Origin: Brachypterus glaber
Taxonomy: Eukaryota; Arthropoda; Insecta; Coleoptera; Kateretidae
Length of the DNA stretch: 64,000 bases
Reading direction: 5' to 3'
Assembly: GCA_958510825.1 (NCBI GenBank)
Contig: OY294049.1
Coordinates: forward strand, 24,318,945 to 24,382,944
Shown: one piece after another, positions 1-11,234 of the stretch
Layout: each line of letters starts with the position of its first letter
Numbering within the stretch: position 1 is the stretch's first letter
Notes under the pieces: generated by a model
Told to the model about the DNA's origin: nothing
Seen by the model: only the letters and a program-made list of their open reading frames with translations
The model's database searches: none
Translations under genes and position numbers: made by a program

Positions 1-207
1 GCTGTAGCTTTTTAAGTTATTAGTCATACACTACATACATAAACTGTAAAGTCAGGTCGAAAAACGGCTGTAAAACTCGTTAATCTTGCGCAGAGAAGCG
101 ATCATAAGCAGATACCAGATATACGTCGCTGTACCAGATAGCGTATCTTGTTGTTTTTTTTTCATGAGTTCTGGTCATAATAAAAGATTTAATGATAACA
201 AAAATAA

Positions 208-1054
208 CACAGGCCCACAAAATAAAAAAGTGGTCTGTGCTGGGGTTGAGACCCACCTACTCTTATGTATTTTGGGATGCTGTACACGAATCTGTCATAA
301 AAAGGCACTTCATGGGCTCATTTCTTTGCTACACTGAAAAAACTGTCTAAAATGATAAAAACTTCATATTATTTCAGTGTAACAAAAAAATGAGCCATTG
401 AAGTGCATTTTTTATGATAGATTCTTGTTCACCATCTCAAAATACATAAGAATAGGTGGGTCTAAACCCCAGCACAGACCACTCTTTTTTTTTGTGGCCT
501 CAGACAGTTTTTCCAGTGTAGAAAAAAAATGAGCCCATGAAGTGCCTTTTTTATGACAGATTTGTGTTCAGCATCCCAAAATACATAAGAATAGGTGGGT
601 CTCAACCCCGGCACAGACGACTATTTTTTTTGTTGGCCCATGCTGTTTTTTCAGTGTAGAAAAAAATAAGCCGATGAAGTGCCTTTTTTATGACAGATTC
701 GTGTTCAGCATCCCAAAATACATAAGAATAAGTGGATCTCAATCCCAGCACAGACCACTTTTTTTTTGTGGGCCCAGACAGTTTTTTCAGAGTAGATACA
801 AAATAAGCCCATGAAGTGCCGTTTTTTATGGCAGATTCGTGTTCAGCATCCCAAAATACATAAGAATCCGTGGGTCTTAACCACAGCACAGACCACTTTT
901 TTTGTGGGTCCAGACAGTTTTTTCAGTTTATATACAAAATAAGCCCACGAAGTGCCTTTTTTATGACAGATTCGTATTCAGCATCCCAAAATATATAAGA
1001 ATAGTTAGGTCTCAACCCCAGCACAGCCCACTTTTTTTCTTTTGTGGGCCTGTG
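208..1054. repeat. Foldback element made of ~137-bp tandem units, first unit inverted
   Basis: The ends are inverted copies of CACAGGCCCACAAAA (208 and 1040-1054). From about 350 to 1050 there are five units with period 135-140 bases, each with the landmark cccaaaatacataagaat (near 435, 575, 711, 849 and 985). The first unit (208-350) is the same sequence in opposite orientation. Frames that translate as repeats of SYVFWDAEHES on the minus strand come from the repeat and are not a gene. Confidence 0.85.
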
Positions 1055-1114
1055 TAATCGGTGACAAACTATTCAGACTAAAACATACCTACGCATCACA
1101 GTTTGGAACTTATA

Positions 1115-1800
1115 AAACATGCTGGCGACGAAACATCCTGGCTATAAAATATCCTGGTGATAAAATATCCTGGTGATAAAATATCCTGGTGATAAAATAT
1201 CCTGGCGATAAAACATCCTGAGCCAAAATAACCTGAGCAAAAAATATCCCGGTGACAATATATCTAGGTCCAAAAATTATCCTGACTAAAAATTACGTAA
1301 CAAAACTTTCATATCAAGATCCTGGTAACAAAATATCTTGAGCTAAAATATCCCGACTAAAAATATATCGGCGAAAAAATATTTAGGTTCAAGCCGGAAT
1401 CCAAGGTATACTGACTAAAAATAAGTTAGTCGAAATATCCTGGTAATGAAATATTCTGAGTTAACATAACCTGACAAAAAAGTATCCTAACTAAAAATGA
1501 TGTAACAAATACTCTGGTGATAAAATATCCTGAGCCAAAATATTCTGACTAAAAAATATACCTACCGGTGAAGAAATTATTCAGGGCCAAGGAATCCTGA
1601 CTAAGAATAATTGCAACGAAATATCCTGGAGATAAAATATTCTGAGCCATAATAACCTGAGCAAAAAATATCCCGGTGACAATATATCTGGGTCTAAAAA
1701 TTATCCTGAATAACAATGATTTAACAGAATTTGATAATAAATAGCCTGGTAAAAAAATATCCTGAGGCAGAATCGCCAAAAAGTCCAAACGAAAATGTGT
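1115..1800. repeat. Degenerate short tandem repeat (AAAATATCCTGG type)
   Basis: Dozens of imperfect variants of aaaatatcctgg-tgat / -agcc / -actaa occur every 12-25 bases. Similar sequence resumes at 3478-3640, on the far side of the LINE remains, so one array may have been split by the LINE insertions. Confidence 0.75.
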
Positions 1801-1890
1801 TACCCTTGTCAAACTTTAATAATGACATAAGGCTGCGTGGTCATCAATAAAAACTATCAAAGGAAAATTTTAAAACTACCGTAAGACATA

Positions 1891-2001
1891 CACAGGATTT
1901 TTAATGTGTGGGAAAATTTACCTAGTGAAGGTGTCTCGGAAACTAGTACCAATAGCTTTAAAAATAGATATAACAGTCATATAGAATACAGATTACTTTA
2001 A
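1891..2001 (+). pseudogene. Non-LTR retrotransposon (LINE) 3' end of ORF2, plus strand
   Basis: The plus-strand frame reads HRIFNVWENLPSEGVSETST then NSFKNRYNSHIEYRLL and a stop. This matches the C-terminal end of CR1/Jockey-type LINE ORF2 proteins (WNxLPxxVVxAxSxNSFKNRLD). A short 3' untranslated stretch and a (TAA)n tail follow, ending near 2104. It is severely 5' truncated: a stop lies just upstream of the visible frame and no reverse transcriptase motif precedes it. It faces the minus-strand LINE that ends at the same microsatellite. Confidence 0.7.
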
Positions 2002-2070
2002 ATTAACACTTTTTTATATGTTTTTGTATTTAATGAGCAGTTATAGGTCAATGACCTCTGCTCTTTTTGT

Positions 2071-2116
2071 AAATAATAACAAATAATAAATAATAATAAT
2101 AATTATTATTATTATA
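2071..2116. repeat. (TAA)n/(TTA)n microsatellite shared by two LINE tails
   Basis: aataataaataataataat runs directly into aattattattattat. The first half fits the 3' tail of the plus-strand LINE. The second is the complement expected for the tail of the minus-strand LINE. Confidence 0.75.
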
Positions 2117-3460
2117 TTAATATAAGAGTGGAGGTACTTAAACCTATTAAACTCAAAATCGAAAATATAAACAGAATGTAGAATTTACAATGTTGTTACA
2201 ATGTTCAAAAACAATTAATTAAGAAAATTGTCCAAACGGTTTTTAAATGCGTTAATCGATGGTGCATCAACTACAGATTGTGGAAGTGAATTCCAAGTAT
2301 TAAAAATGTGATTAAACAGGTATGATTTTTTGCAGTTTGTACGGCAAAGCTCCTCTTTTATTTTGTATGTGTGTCCTCTTAGGCGGCGGTCGGTATTTAA
2401 AGTAAACAGATGACTTTTAAGTACTTGAAAAATTGTTATGAACTAGTCTATATGCCATGATCAGGGATCCCCGCTTAAACCTGTCATTCTGCAATGGCAA
2501 ATCAAAAATGTTTAGACGTTCCTCGTGTGAAGGCCAAATTCTTCCATATGGTAGACTTGATGCTTTACGCTGGACATCTTCGATACGATTTTTATCGCGC
2601 ACAAAATTTGGGGACCAGACAGAAGAACCGAATTCCAACCTCGGACGAATATAAGTCTTATAAAGATTTTTAGCAGTTATAACTGATGGTTTGGAGAAAA
2701 CCTTTTTAAACATAAAGAGTTTTTGCTTAAACTTATTACATATAGAGATAATGTGAGGTGACCACGATAAACCACTAGATATTACAATACCCAAATCAGT
2801 TTGTTGGTCCATTTTGGAAAGGGGCACGTTATTTATATAATGATTTAACTTCGGGTTGGTTTTCCCAAGGTGAAGCACAACAGATTTGTTTATATTAAGA
2901 GGAATTAGCTACTTTTTACTCCATTCCACTATGGTGTTCAAGTCTGCTTGTATAAAATGTCTTTGTGTTAACGGATTTCCATAAAACTTCGAATCGTCTG
3001 CGAAAAATGAGCTAATGCAGTGGAAGGTCGGCGATAAATATTAAAAATAGCAAGGTCACGGTACCGACCCCTAATACTAAGAACAACTTGGAAAAAGCGG
3101 ATCCAACTTTTACCCCAAAAAAACTATTTACTAAGAACTGCTCCAGCCATTTAATAAAAGATTGAGTTTGAAAACCGTTCGCTTGTGAGGCACTTTATCG
3201 AAGAATTTAAATAAATTACATGAGTTGGTTGTCCATCTTCTATAGAAATAGTCCAGTTATTGAGGCATTCCAGTAAATTGGTAGATATAAAGCGGCCTGG
3301 AACAAAGCCATAAAATATCCCGACTAATATTGTTCCACATAACAGGGATCCTAAAGGGAAGGCCACGTAAGTGATTGAATGTGATAAAAGTAAATACGTT
3401 AGACAGAGTGTTCTAGGGAAAAAATTAAGGGTTGCTTTTTGAAAAAGATAGAGCTGAAGT
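2117..3460 (-). pseudogene. Degenerate LINE reverse transcriptase (CR1/Jockey-like), minus strand
   Basis: On the minus strand, in order: a finger/palm segment at 3151-3330 (GFVPGRFISTNLLECLNNW, DGQPTHVIYL); the catalytic motif FADDSKFYG near 2980-3008; then a long frame at 2417-2878 with LNINKSVVLHLGKTNP, DLGIVISSGLSWSPHI and LYKTYIRPRLEFGSSVWSPN. After a frame change at about 2415 it continues RRLRGHTYKIKEELC and FNTWNSLPQSVVDAPSINAF down to about 2220. The layout is that of ORF2 of CR1/Jockey LINEs, which copy RNA into DNA at a nicked target. It is dead: a stop follows VEWSKK, there are frameshifts, and the FADD region is separated from the upstream RT part by scrambled sequence. No endonuclease domain is seen. 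Confidence 0.82.
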
Positions 3461-3477
3461 TTTTGCTTTTGACTAAA

Positions 3478-3640
3478 AATAATTGGGAATAAAATATCCT
3501 GAGCCAAAATAACCTGAGCAAAAAATGGTGTAACAAAATTTTGACATTTAATATCCTAGTGATAAAATATTCTGACCAGAATTATCCCGATATTAAAACA
3601 ATCAGGTCCAAAAATGATCTTGACATATAAAAATGATGTA
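3478..3640. repeat. Second block of the AAAATATCCTGG-type repeat
   Basis: Phrases such as aaaatatcctgagccaaaat and acctgagcaaaaaatg match those at about 1200-1250 and 1640-1670. This is probably the other half of the array at 1115-1800. Confidence 0.65.
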
Positions 3641-3643
3641 ACA

Positions 3644-3825
3644 TACCGGCTGAGTTTTATTTATGTACACCCCTAAAATTTAGATTAATTTTTATTTGAT
3701 TAAAACAAAACTTTAGTGATTTATATAATTTTACATTGGCTATAAATTAAGGATTTTTTTTGTATTACTACCGGTTGCGCTGGAAATGACGTTAACTTGT
3801 GGACATAAATAAAACTCAACCGGTA
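3644..3825. mobile_element. MITE with ACCGG(C/T)TGAGTTTTATTTATG termini
   Basis: taccggctgagttttattta at the left is inverted at the right (ataaataaaactcaaccggta). It is a 182-base non-autonomous element with no coding capacity. It is related to the larger element at 4149-5423, with which it shares internal sequence (gatttatataattttacattggctata). Confidence 0.8.
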
Positions 3826-4148
3826 TAATACCGGTAATTATCGACAAATGATGAGGTTCGTTTTTTTTATGAGATAATGGTAGGTTTTCTTCTGTAAGTC
3901 GAGATATATTTTTTTTTCATAATTAAAATTAAAAGTTAAAAATTAAAAAATTGCCACAATCCTATTTTGCGCTTTATGTAAATAATATTCAGCTTCCTTC
4001 AATAATATAATTGATGAATATTCAGTTTCTGTACAATACTCAAATTGCACAATTAATCTGCTTATTTATTCGATTTTTACTAATTCCACCCTGATAAAAT
4101 ATGTAGGGTTTCAGTATAAAATGATATGAAATTTATTAACAAGCTACG

Positions 4149-5423
4149 TACCGGGTGAGTTTTATTTATTTCCACCCCCAAAATTAAGATTAATCTTCAT
4201 TAGATACAAACGAAACTTGGATGATTTATATAATTTTATATTGGCTATAAAATGGCGGATTCAATTTCTTTTTAAATGGAACACCCTGCATTTTTTACAT
4301 TTTTGAATTTAGCCGGTAAACCTATGTATAAAAAAACTGATTTTTTTTACTTATTTTTTTTTTTTTTCGTTTTAAATTTTATCATGATTTATATAATAAC
4401 AAAAGTCCAAACGAGATACACATAATTTACCTTGTTTTTACTTACTTAAGCTTAAAAAAATATAAAACTAATATTAAAATAAAAATTCGATCAGTGACAG
4501 CGAATTAAAGCCAAAAAACTCCTATTTTTTATGTCCTATTTTTTATGTATAAATTATGTATAGGTATCTTGTTTTTATAAGATAAAAACGAAAACGACAA
4601 AAAAAAGTAAAAAAATAACAGTTTTTTATACATAGAATTTTCGGCACTTCCGGCGAAACCGCAAGTGAAACAAAACAAAAATAAGTCTGCCATTTTATAG
4701 CCAATTCAAAATTGTATACATCACCCAATAGTCGGAGAGCTGGTGACCATTTTTATTTTATTATTTGCTCCCGGCTATATTTTAAAGTGAATTTTAAAGT
4801 ACATTTAAATTAAGCATTTTCAAATTGCTAGACTCCGGATCCGGTTCCTTTGGGTGCTAGAAGCTCCAAAAGCTGTGGCAATGAGCTACCAAAAAATCTA
4901 TTTTTAACTTGCCGAGTCATATACATGTCATTTAATACATTCAGATTAAGCTATTTTCATAGTTATACACAATAATTCTGGGGTCAAAGTCTTTAAAAAG
5001 TGCTTTTAACATATGTGATACTTGGTCTTTTAAAGAAATGAGAATTTATGAAATGAAGTTTTGATTAAACAAAAAATAATTGAGACTTTTAAGTGTTGAC
5101 ATATGTCAGATAAAGTATTTTTTAACTTTTAGCCTACTGAATAATTGTGTAAAACTGAGGAAATAGACTAATCTAAATATAATAAATGTAATTTGTTTGA
5201 CTCGGTAAGTTAAAAATATATTTTTCGGGGACCCCATCTTTTCGGGGCTTCTAGCATCCAAAGGAATCCGATCCAGGATCTGGCGATTATTTTATATATG
5301 TCTTAAAGTACAGCTGGGAGCAAATAAAGAAATAAAAATGGTCACCAGCTCTTAGACTACAAGTTTTGTTTTTATCGAATGAAGATTAATCTTAATTTTG
5401 GCGTAAATAAAACTCACCCGGTA
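4149..5423. mobile_element. MITE of the same family, interrupted by another MITE
   Basis: The termini taccgggtgagttttattta (4149) and taaataaaactcacccggta (to 5423) are inverted. The match continues through ccaaaattaagattaatctt and through attggctataaaatggc (4239) / gccattttatagccaat (4689). The right arm is broken at 4736-5352 by a separate inverted-repeat element. Taking that insert out restores the second arm. Confidence 0.8.
4737..5352. mobile_element. Nested foldback MITE (GAGCTGGTGACCATTTTTAT termini)
   Basis: gagctggtgaccatttttat at 4738 is inverted at 5333-5352. The arms extend about 190 bases and include tgctcccggct / agctgggagca, gactccggatccggttcctt / aggaatccgatccaggatc and aacttgccgagtc / gactcggtaagtt. 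It sits inside the right arm of the element at 4149-5423. Confidence 0.82.
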
Positions 5424-5736
5424 TATCGTGCGTACGAAGGCGTAAAATATTCATCACATACTTTATAAAATTTCCAAAAAAAAGGTGCACCTTCATAAAA
5501 TTGTATAAAAGATTTTTGCCACCATTTCTTTTAAAAAAGTCCATATCGATTTTGGTCCACTTTTGGATCATTTATACTAAAAATTAAAAAAAAAGGAATC
5601 GAGCCGTTTGGATTTTATTCGCAAAAACGATCACGTGACCTTCATAACTTTTGATAAATAACTTAATTTGAATAAATGTTTAATCATTTTACTAAAATAT
5701 TTAATATCCTAATTAAAAATATAATATATACTTTAT

Positions 5737-7738
5737 AATTGGCCTATTCCACGTGGATTCAGGCAACGGTGACGGATTTGGGTGAATTATGTTTTATGGG
5801 TAACTTGTGACGTCAGAAATAGATCCCTAATTGGATTTTTTTGAAAGACGCATATGGACTTTTTTAGTTTTTTCCTAAAATCAAAGATTATTATAAAAAT
5901 TGACTTTGCCGTATAATAACTTTAAAACTATTAGAGATACCCAAAAATGGTTTTCAGCATTAGAAACAACGTTAATTTATTGACAAAATTCAATTTTTTT
6001 TATATCGATAGTTTTTGTTTTTTTTTAGATATTAGCTAAAAGCTTTAAACTTAAATATCTCAAAAAAACCCACCCTTAATATTTTTTAAATTTGGTATTT
6101 TTGACTATATCTACTTTCAATAAACTAAATTACTGAAATGCACATTTTTGTTATTATTTTTTAATTTTTAATAGAATGTCAAATATTCCAAAATTCTTGC
6201 CTTTTTTCCAATTTCAATCAAAATAGGCCGGATAAAAGTCATTATTTCTTTTTTTATATTAAAAAAATTATATACAGTTTTTGTTAAAAAATTACTTACC
6301 CCTACCCCCTGGAAGCGTGACGTTAAAATTATTTTGGTATAAAATAAATAATTAATTTTCCTTAATCGTTGAAGGCCCTTAAAACTAGTTTCAAGCTTGA
6401 CATTTTAAAGAAAATCAGCTTTCATTTGTTTCTAATCCTTTTGTTTATATAACATAGGATTAATTTGACCATGTTATGCAAAAACCAACCAACCCACAAA
6501 TATAAAAAACGAGATAATGACGATTCCTACATCCAACCCACAATATGTGAAATATTGTGGGTCGGTTGCTTTTTGCATAACGGTCCAGTTATGAGGTTTA
6601 CAAACTCAACAGTGATTCTTTTTCATTTTTTTTTATACATTTAATTTGTTAAGGATTTGTGTTTGTACATAAATAAATATTATTTTATTAGAAATGTTAA
6701 CATAAAAACAGGGTAATTAAAATGTTTAACTCTTACAGCTTCTATACATATACATATATAAAAAAATAAAAATAAAGAAAAAACTAACTAAATATTTTAA
6801 TTACCTAAAATGTTTTTATGTAAACATTTCTAATAAAATAATATTTATTTTTGTACAGACATAAATCCTTAACAAATGAAATGTATAAAAAAAAACATTA
6901 AAAAGGATAATTTTCATGAGTTTGTGAACCTCGAGGCTTCATCTCATTTTTTGAAATTTGTGGGTTGGTTGCTTTTTTGCATAACAGGGTCCAATTAATC
7001 CCACGTTTTATAAACAAAAATTAAAAAAACAAATCGAAGCTGTTTTTCTTTTAAACATCAAGCTTGAAACTAGTTTTAAAAGCCTTCAACGATTAAGGAA
7101 ACTAAATTATTTATTTTATACCAAAATTATTTCAAAGTCAAGCTCCCGGGGGGTAGGGGTAAGTAATTTTTTTAACAAAAACTGTATATAATTATTTTAT
7201 TCTTAAAAAAAAAAGAATTAATGACTTTTATCCGGCCTACTTTGATTATAACTTCAAGAAATTGGAAAAAAGCCAAGAACTTTGAAATTTTTGACATTCT
7301 ATTGAAAATTAAAAAAAATAACAAAAATGTGCATTTCAGTAATTTAGTTTATTGAAAGTAGACATAGTCAAAAATATATCCTACAATTTTTAAAAATATT
7401 AAAGGTGGTTTTTTTGAGATGTTTAAGTTTAAAGTTTTTAGCTAATATCTAAAAAAAAACAAAACACTATCGATATAAAAAAAAATTTAAATTTTGTCAA
7501 AAAATTGAGGTTGTTTCTAATGTTAAAACTATTAGAGATATCCACTCTAATAGTTTTAAAGTAATTATACTAATATTGGTTTTAGGAAAAAAACTAAAAA
7601 AGGCCATCTTACAAAATATGAGTCTTTTGAAAAAATCCAATTGGGGACCTATTTCTGATGTTACAAGATACCCATAAAACATAATTCACCCAAATCCGTG
7701 ACCACGCATTGCCTGCATCCACGTGGAATAGGCCAATT
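5737..7738. mobile_element. 2.0-kb near-perfect palindromic (foldback) element
   Basis: It starts aattggcctattccacgtgg and ends ccacgtggaataggccaatt. Matching inverted blocks recur throughout: ggataaaagtcattatt / aatgacttttatcc, cccctaccccc / gggggtagggg, aaactagtttcaagcttga / tcaagcttgaaactagttt, and caaccaacccacaaat / atttgtgggttggttg. Each arm is about 950-1000 bases, meeting near 6740-6780. No transposase frame is visible. Confidence 0.88.
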
Positions 7739-8365
7739 GTCATAATAATTTATTTATTTAATTCTTAACAACTGAGCAACGCAAAGTCAGTTTTTTTAAA
7801 GTTTATTTTAGAGTCTTTGATAATAAATGATAAAATATTGGTAGAAGTTCATAAGTATAGTTATAAAAGAGTATTTATTTAATAAACTTTAGTTAAAATT
7901 AATTTAAAACAGACTAGAATTTATAGCTATGCTCACAGAAACTTAAAAGTTATATTGAAAGTTGGCATTTAGTTTTAAAATCAATAAAACAAAATTAAGA
8001 AATTGTATTTTTCTGACAAAATAAACATCTTTGGGCCTGTTTTAGAAACAAGCATTTTACTTCTAGAAAATGTAAACTATATTTAATAGATAATATCTAG
8101 ACACCATCTGTACACTAGTGCACTAGTGAGTTGCTTGAGTCTAATTGTCGACTTGTAGTTGATAAGATGGCTTCTTGGGTTTAATTTTCTACTTAAGATT
8201 GCAGAGTTAAAGTACGCCTGGTTTTAGATCTTTTGACAGACTCACCCCTACTCCTCAACGTCCTTATCCCATAAGACTCCTACTATATAATAACCCTAAT
8301 TCCAAAAACCCCTATTTCCCAATAAAACTTTTCCTCACTATATGCACTGGATTAGCCACAATGAG
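7739..8365. other. AT-rich sequence, nothing recognised
   Basis: This is intronic or intergenic AT-rich sequence with no coding frame of note, no splice-bounded protein match and no clear repeat relation inside the window. Confidence 0.6.
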
Positions 8366-9170
8366 TGGTTTGGATAATTTTTCCCATAAAAATTTATAAT
8401 AATCACAAATGTGCTTTTCTGCGGGGAGTGTAATCAGCACATAATTAGATTTTATTGTATATTGTATTATAATATATATATTTGTTATATAACTTTTTGC
8501 CCGAATTATCTTAACACAAAAAAACTTTCCACAAAGTGCACGAATCGCCTAAAATTGTATAACAATCACAAATGTGCTATTCTATGAATCTGCGGGGAGT
8601 GTAATAACCACATAGTTAAATTTTATTGTATACTGTATTAATTACCTTATAATATTTTTATTTGGTTGGGATATTATAATATATATTTGGTAAATACCTT
8701 ACCAAAATTATTTTAACACAAAAAAACCCTCTACGTTTAGATAATTTAATTTTTTTTCCACATAGTACTCGAATTACCTACGTAGAAATCTATAATAATC
8801 ACAAATATGCTATTCTGTGAAGCCACGATGAGCGCAATGAGCACATAATTAAATTGTATTGTATTGTATTGTATTGTACCTGCATTGTAACAGTTATTGT
8901 AAAATATATTTGGTAAAAATCTCACCCGAATTATTTTAACACAAAAAGAACTTTCTCTGTTTAGATAAATTATTTTCTTCCCACAAAGTGCTCAAATAAC
9001 GTAGAAATCTATACCAATCACAAATGTGCTATTCTGTGAAGCCACGAAGAGTGTAATGAGCACATAGTTAAATTTTATTGTATAGTGTATTAATTACATT
9101 ATACTGTTATAATATATATTTGGTAAATACCTCACCCGAATTATTTCAACACAAAAATGATTTTAACAGT
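8366..9170. repeat. Diverged tandem repeat, period about 165-230 bases, four units
   Basis: The landmarks tcacaaatgtgct (8403, 8567, 8799 with one change, 9018), gagtgtaat-agcacatagttaaatttta and acccgaattattttaacacaaaa recur in order four times. Unit lengths differ because AT-rich inserts vary. Confidence 0.8.
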
Positions 9171-9958
9171 AATTGACAACTTTGATGAACGAATAATAAA
9201 TGTTATTTTATCCAACAAAATAATTAAAATCTGTTGGGTTGGAAATAAATCCAGTGCAAACAAATTTTCTTTTTTTTCAAAATTGTTTGTTATTATGTAT
9301 TAGTCGAACAACCCACACAAATTATGAGTTTGAATAATTAATTATTAAATAAATGCACTACAAAATTACAAATTATAACACCCGTTTTAATTTTAAATTT
9401 TAAAAATTCTTAAGGTAGATAGCAGACATGTCCAGACCAAATTAAAATTCTGCTACCAACAAACGAATATTTTCCCCTGTAGTTTTACCAAAAGCATTTT
9501 TTTTTCAACATTTTGATTTGAAGTTTATTTTTCAAAAAACGAAAAACCTATATTTTTTTATCAAAAAAATAGTTTTTACCCCCGTTGACTGCTTACCCAA
9601 CCCCGAGTTTTACCAATCCCAAACGAGAACTTGTTATAAGGAACTTATGTTCAAACAACTCCTTTACTTAAAACGTTCTCGAGTTATCAGGGTCATAAAT
9701 TTATGATAAGCAGTAAAATCGGCAAAGAAATTTATCATGGAAAGCGAAGTGGAATTGTTCGTTTTCGTTTTCCGTTGGGTCTTGCCTTGCTTACTCAAGA
9801 CCAAGATCTAGTGTTCTTGAGTTCCATAGCTTGTTTAAATTTAATATCATATAATTTATAGTAAATACCTAAAAGTTCAAAAAATGCAAAAACTGTCTTA
9901 AAATTAATTTGTCAATTTGAAATTTTGTGTTGAATGTTTACTAACTTTCCGACAGTAG
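9171..9958. other. AT-rich sequence, nothing recognised
   Basis: The open frame at 9518-9706 is short, Lys/Phe-rich and without family resemblance. The segment just before 9959 (caatttgaaattttgtgttg) resembles 10589-10608, suggesting an old duplication around the MITE between them. Confidence 0.55.
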
Positions 9959-10440
9959 ATATGAATCGGTTTTTGCTAAAAGGGCGTAAGTCATTTAAGT
10001 AAAACTTTTGGGAAATTTAAAAAACTTTTTTTTGTTATTAAAAAAAAAATCTAAAAGAACTTTTTGTTGAAAGTAAACCTAGTGTTTAATATATAATAAA
10101 ATTTTCACATAAGTTGGAAGAGCCGTTTTTATGTAATTAAATCCCTAAATTTGTAAAAAACGCGCGTTTAACAAAAATCGAAGGAAATGAGAACATTATA
10201 AAACGTCAACAACAGCTAATTTTCTTTGCCGTTGACTCAGGTTTAATGTCACTGTCAGGATAGTTAGCATCTGTTGTAGGCCAGTTTGTTATGACTTCAA
10301 AGTACTCTTTGTACTGACCAGGAAAAAAAAAACGTCATTTCCACAAAAATCAATGTATCTATACCATAATAAAACTGTATCTAACTCAATTTTCAAAAAA
10401 AAAATTGACTTACGCCCTTTTAACAAACACCGATTCATAT
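9959..10440. mobile_element. MITE with ATATGAATCGG...GGGCGTAAGTCA termini
   Basis: atatgaatcggtttttgcta-aaagggcgtaagtca at the left is inverted at the right as tgacttacgccctttt-aacaaacaccgattcatat. The arms are about 35 bases, with no coding frame inside. Confidence 0.8.
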
Positions 10441-10729
10441 GTGATATCACTTTTTAACTATTAGCATAGGCAAAAACTACTAGTTGGGTCGTACGAAATA
10501 GTAAATTATGCACCGATTACGCGAACCTAGTTTTCAGTGCACGAGAGTGCTTATTTATTTACGTGGCCCAGCCTAAAAATGAACTTGTCAATTTGAGGTT
10601 ATATGTTTGACGTTTACTTATTCTCTGACAGCAGATATGGAAATTTATCTGATTTTCACTTTCGACCGCTGTCATGGCAATGGGTGGAAAATAAGCACTA
10701 ACTACTAAGTCATAGAAAAAAATACTTAC

Positions 10730-10889
10730 ATCTTACACGTAGGTTTACAGGCTTGCTAACTGTCTCTCCTCTGTTGTTTGCGGCCAAACAAGTATATTCT
10801 CCACTCTGCCATCTAGTTACCCGTTGCAGTACCAAACTGTGTGTACTTATTATAATTCCTGATGACATGTTTTGACTTACTGAAATACC
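10730..10889 (-). CDS. Sidestep-family Ig protein, exon C (second half of that Ig domain)
   Basis: A 160-base minus-strand exon, with acceptor ttttttttcag and donor GTAAGT (10724-10729). It opens in phase 0 with GISVSQNMSSGIIIS, which joins exon B as TWFHN-GISVSQNMSSG. It continues SLVLQRVTRWQSGEYTCLAA and NNRGETVSKPVNLRVR, leaving one T (phase 1), so the next codon is probably Tyr (RVRY). YTCLAA supplies the second cysteine of the domain begun in exon B. Side proteins typically read SLVLQSVTRxxxGxYTCxAxNxxGxxxSNPVxLxVxY here. NMS is a possible N-glycosylation site. An earlier GTAAGA lies six bases upstream but would end the domain early. The next exon is not visible in the left 10.7 kb. The intron before this exon (10890-46379) is about 35.5 kb. 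Confidence 0.92.
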
Positions 10890-10998
10890 CTGAAAAAAAA
10901 ATCAAATTAGAATTCTAGAAATAACATAATTCAGTACAGGAGAAAAAAATAATTAAAATTAAATACCTATCTAGACAACCCAGATATCGTCACATAAA

Positions 10999-11234
10999 GG
11001 GAACGTTCAAGTATTACGTAACTCAAATTGTACCAAAATTCATACACTTCATACCCCGGTTCTCGCGTTATTATAGATTATAGAGATTTTAAATTTTGGC
11101 TACCCCCCCTAATAGGGGGTGTGTTAGGGGGGGGGGGTAGCCGAAATATGAAATCTCTACAGAATAACGCGAGAACCGAAGTATGAAGTATGAATTTTGC
11201 TACATTTTGCGTTACGTGATACTTGAACGATCCC
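10999..11234. mobile_element. Palindromic MITE, GGGAACGTTCAAGTATTACGTAAC termini
   Basis: The left arm gggaacgttcaagtattacg matches the right arm (cgtgatacttgaacgatccc). The arms run inward through aacgcgagaacc and agagattt to a C-rich/G-rich centre (ccccccctaataggggg). It is the same ITR family as 17491-18017. It lies 110 bases from Ig exon C. Confidence 0.85.

Noticed and set aside
602..889. 95-codon minus-strand frame with repeated SYVFWDAEHES
   Set aside because: It is the translation of the 137-bp tandem repeat; the frame is not kept across all units and no family matches.
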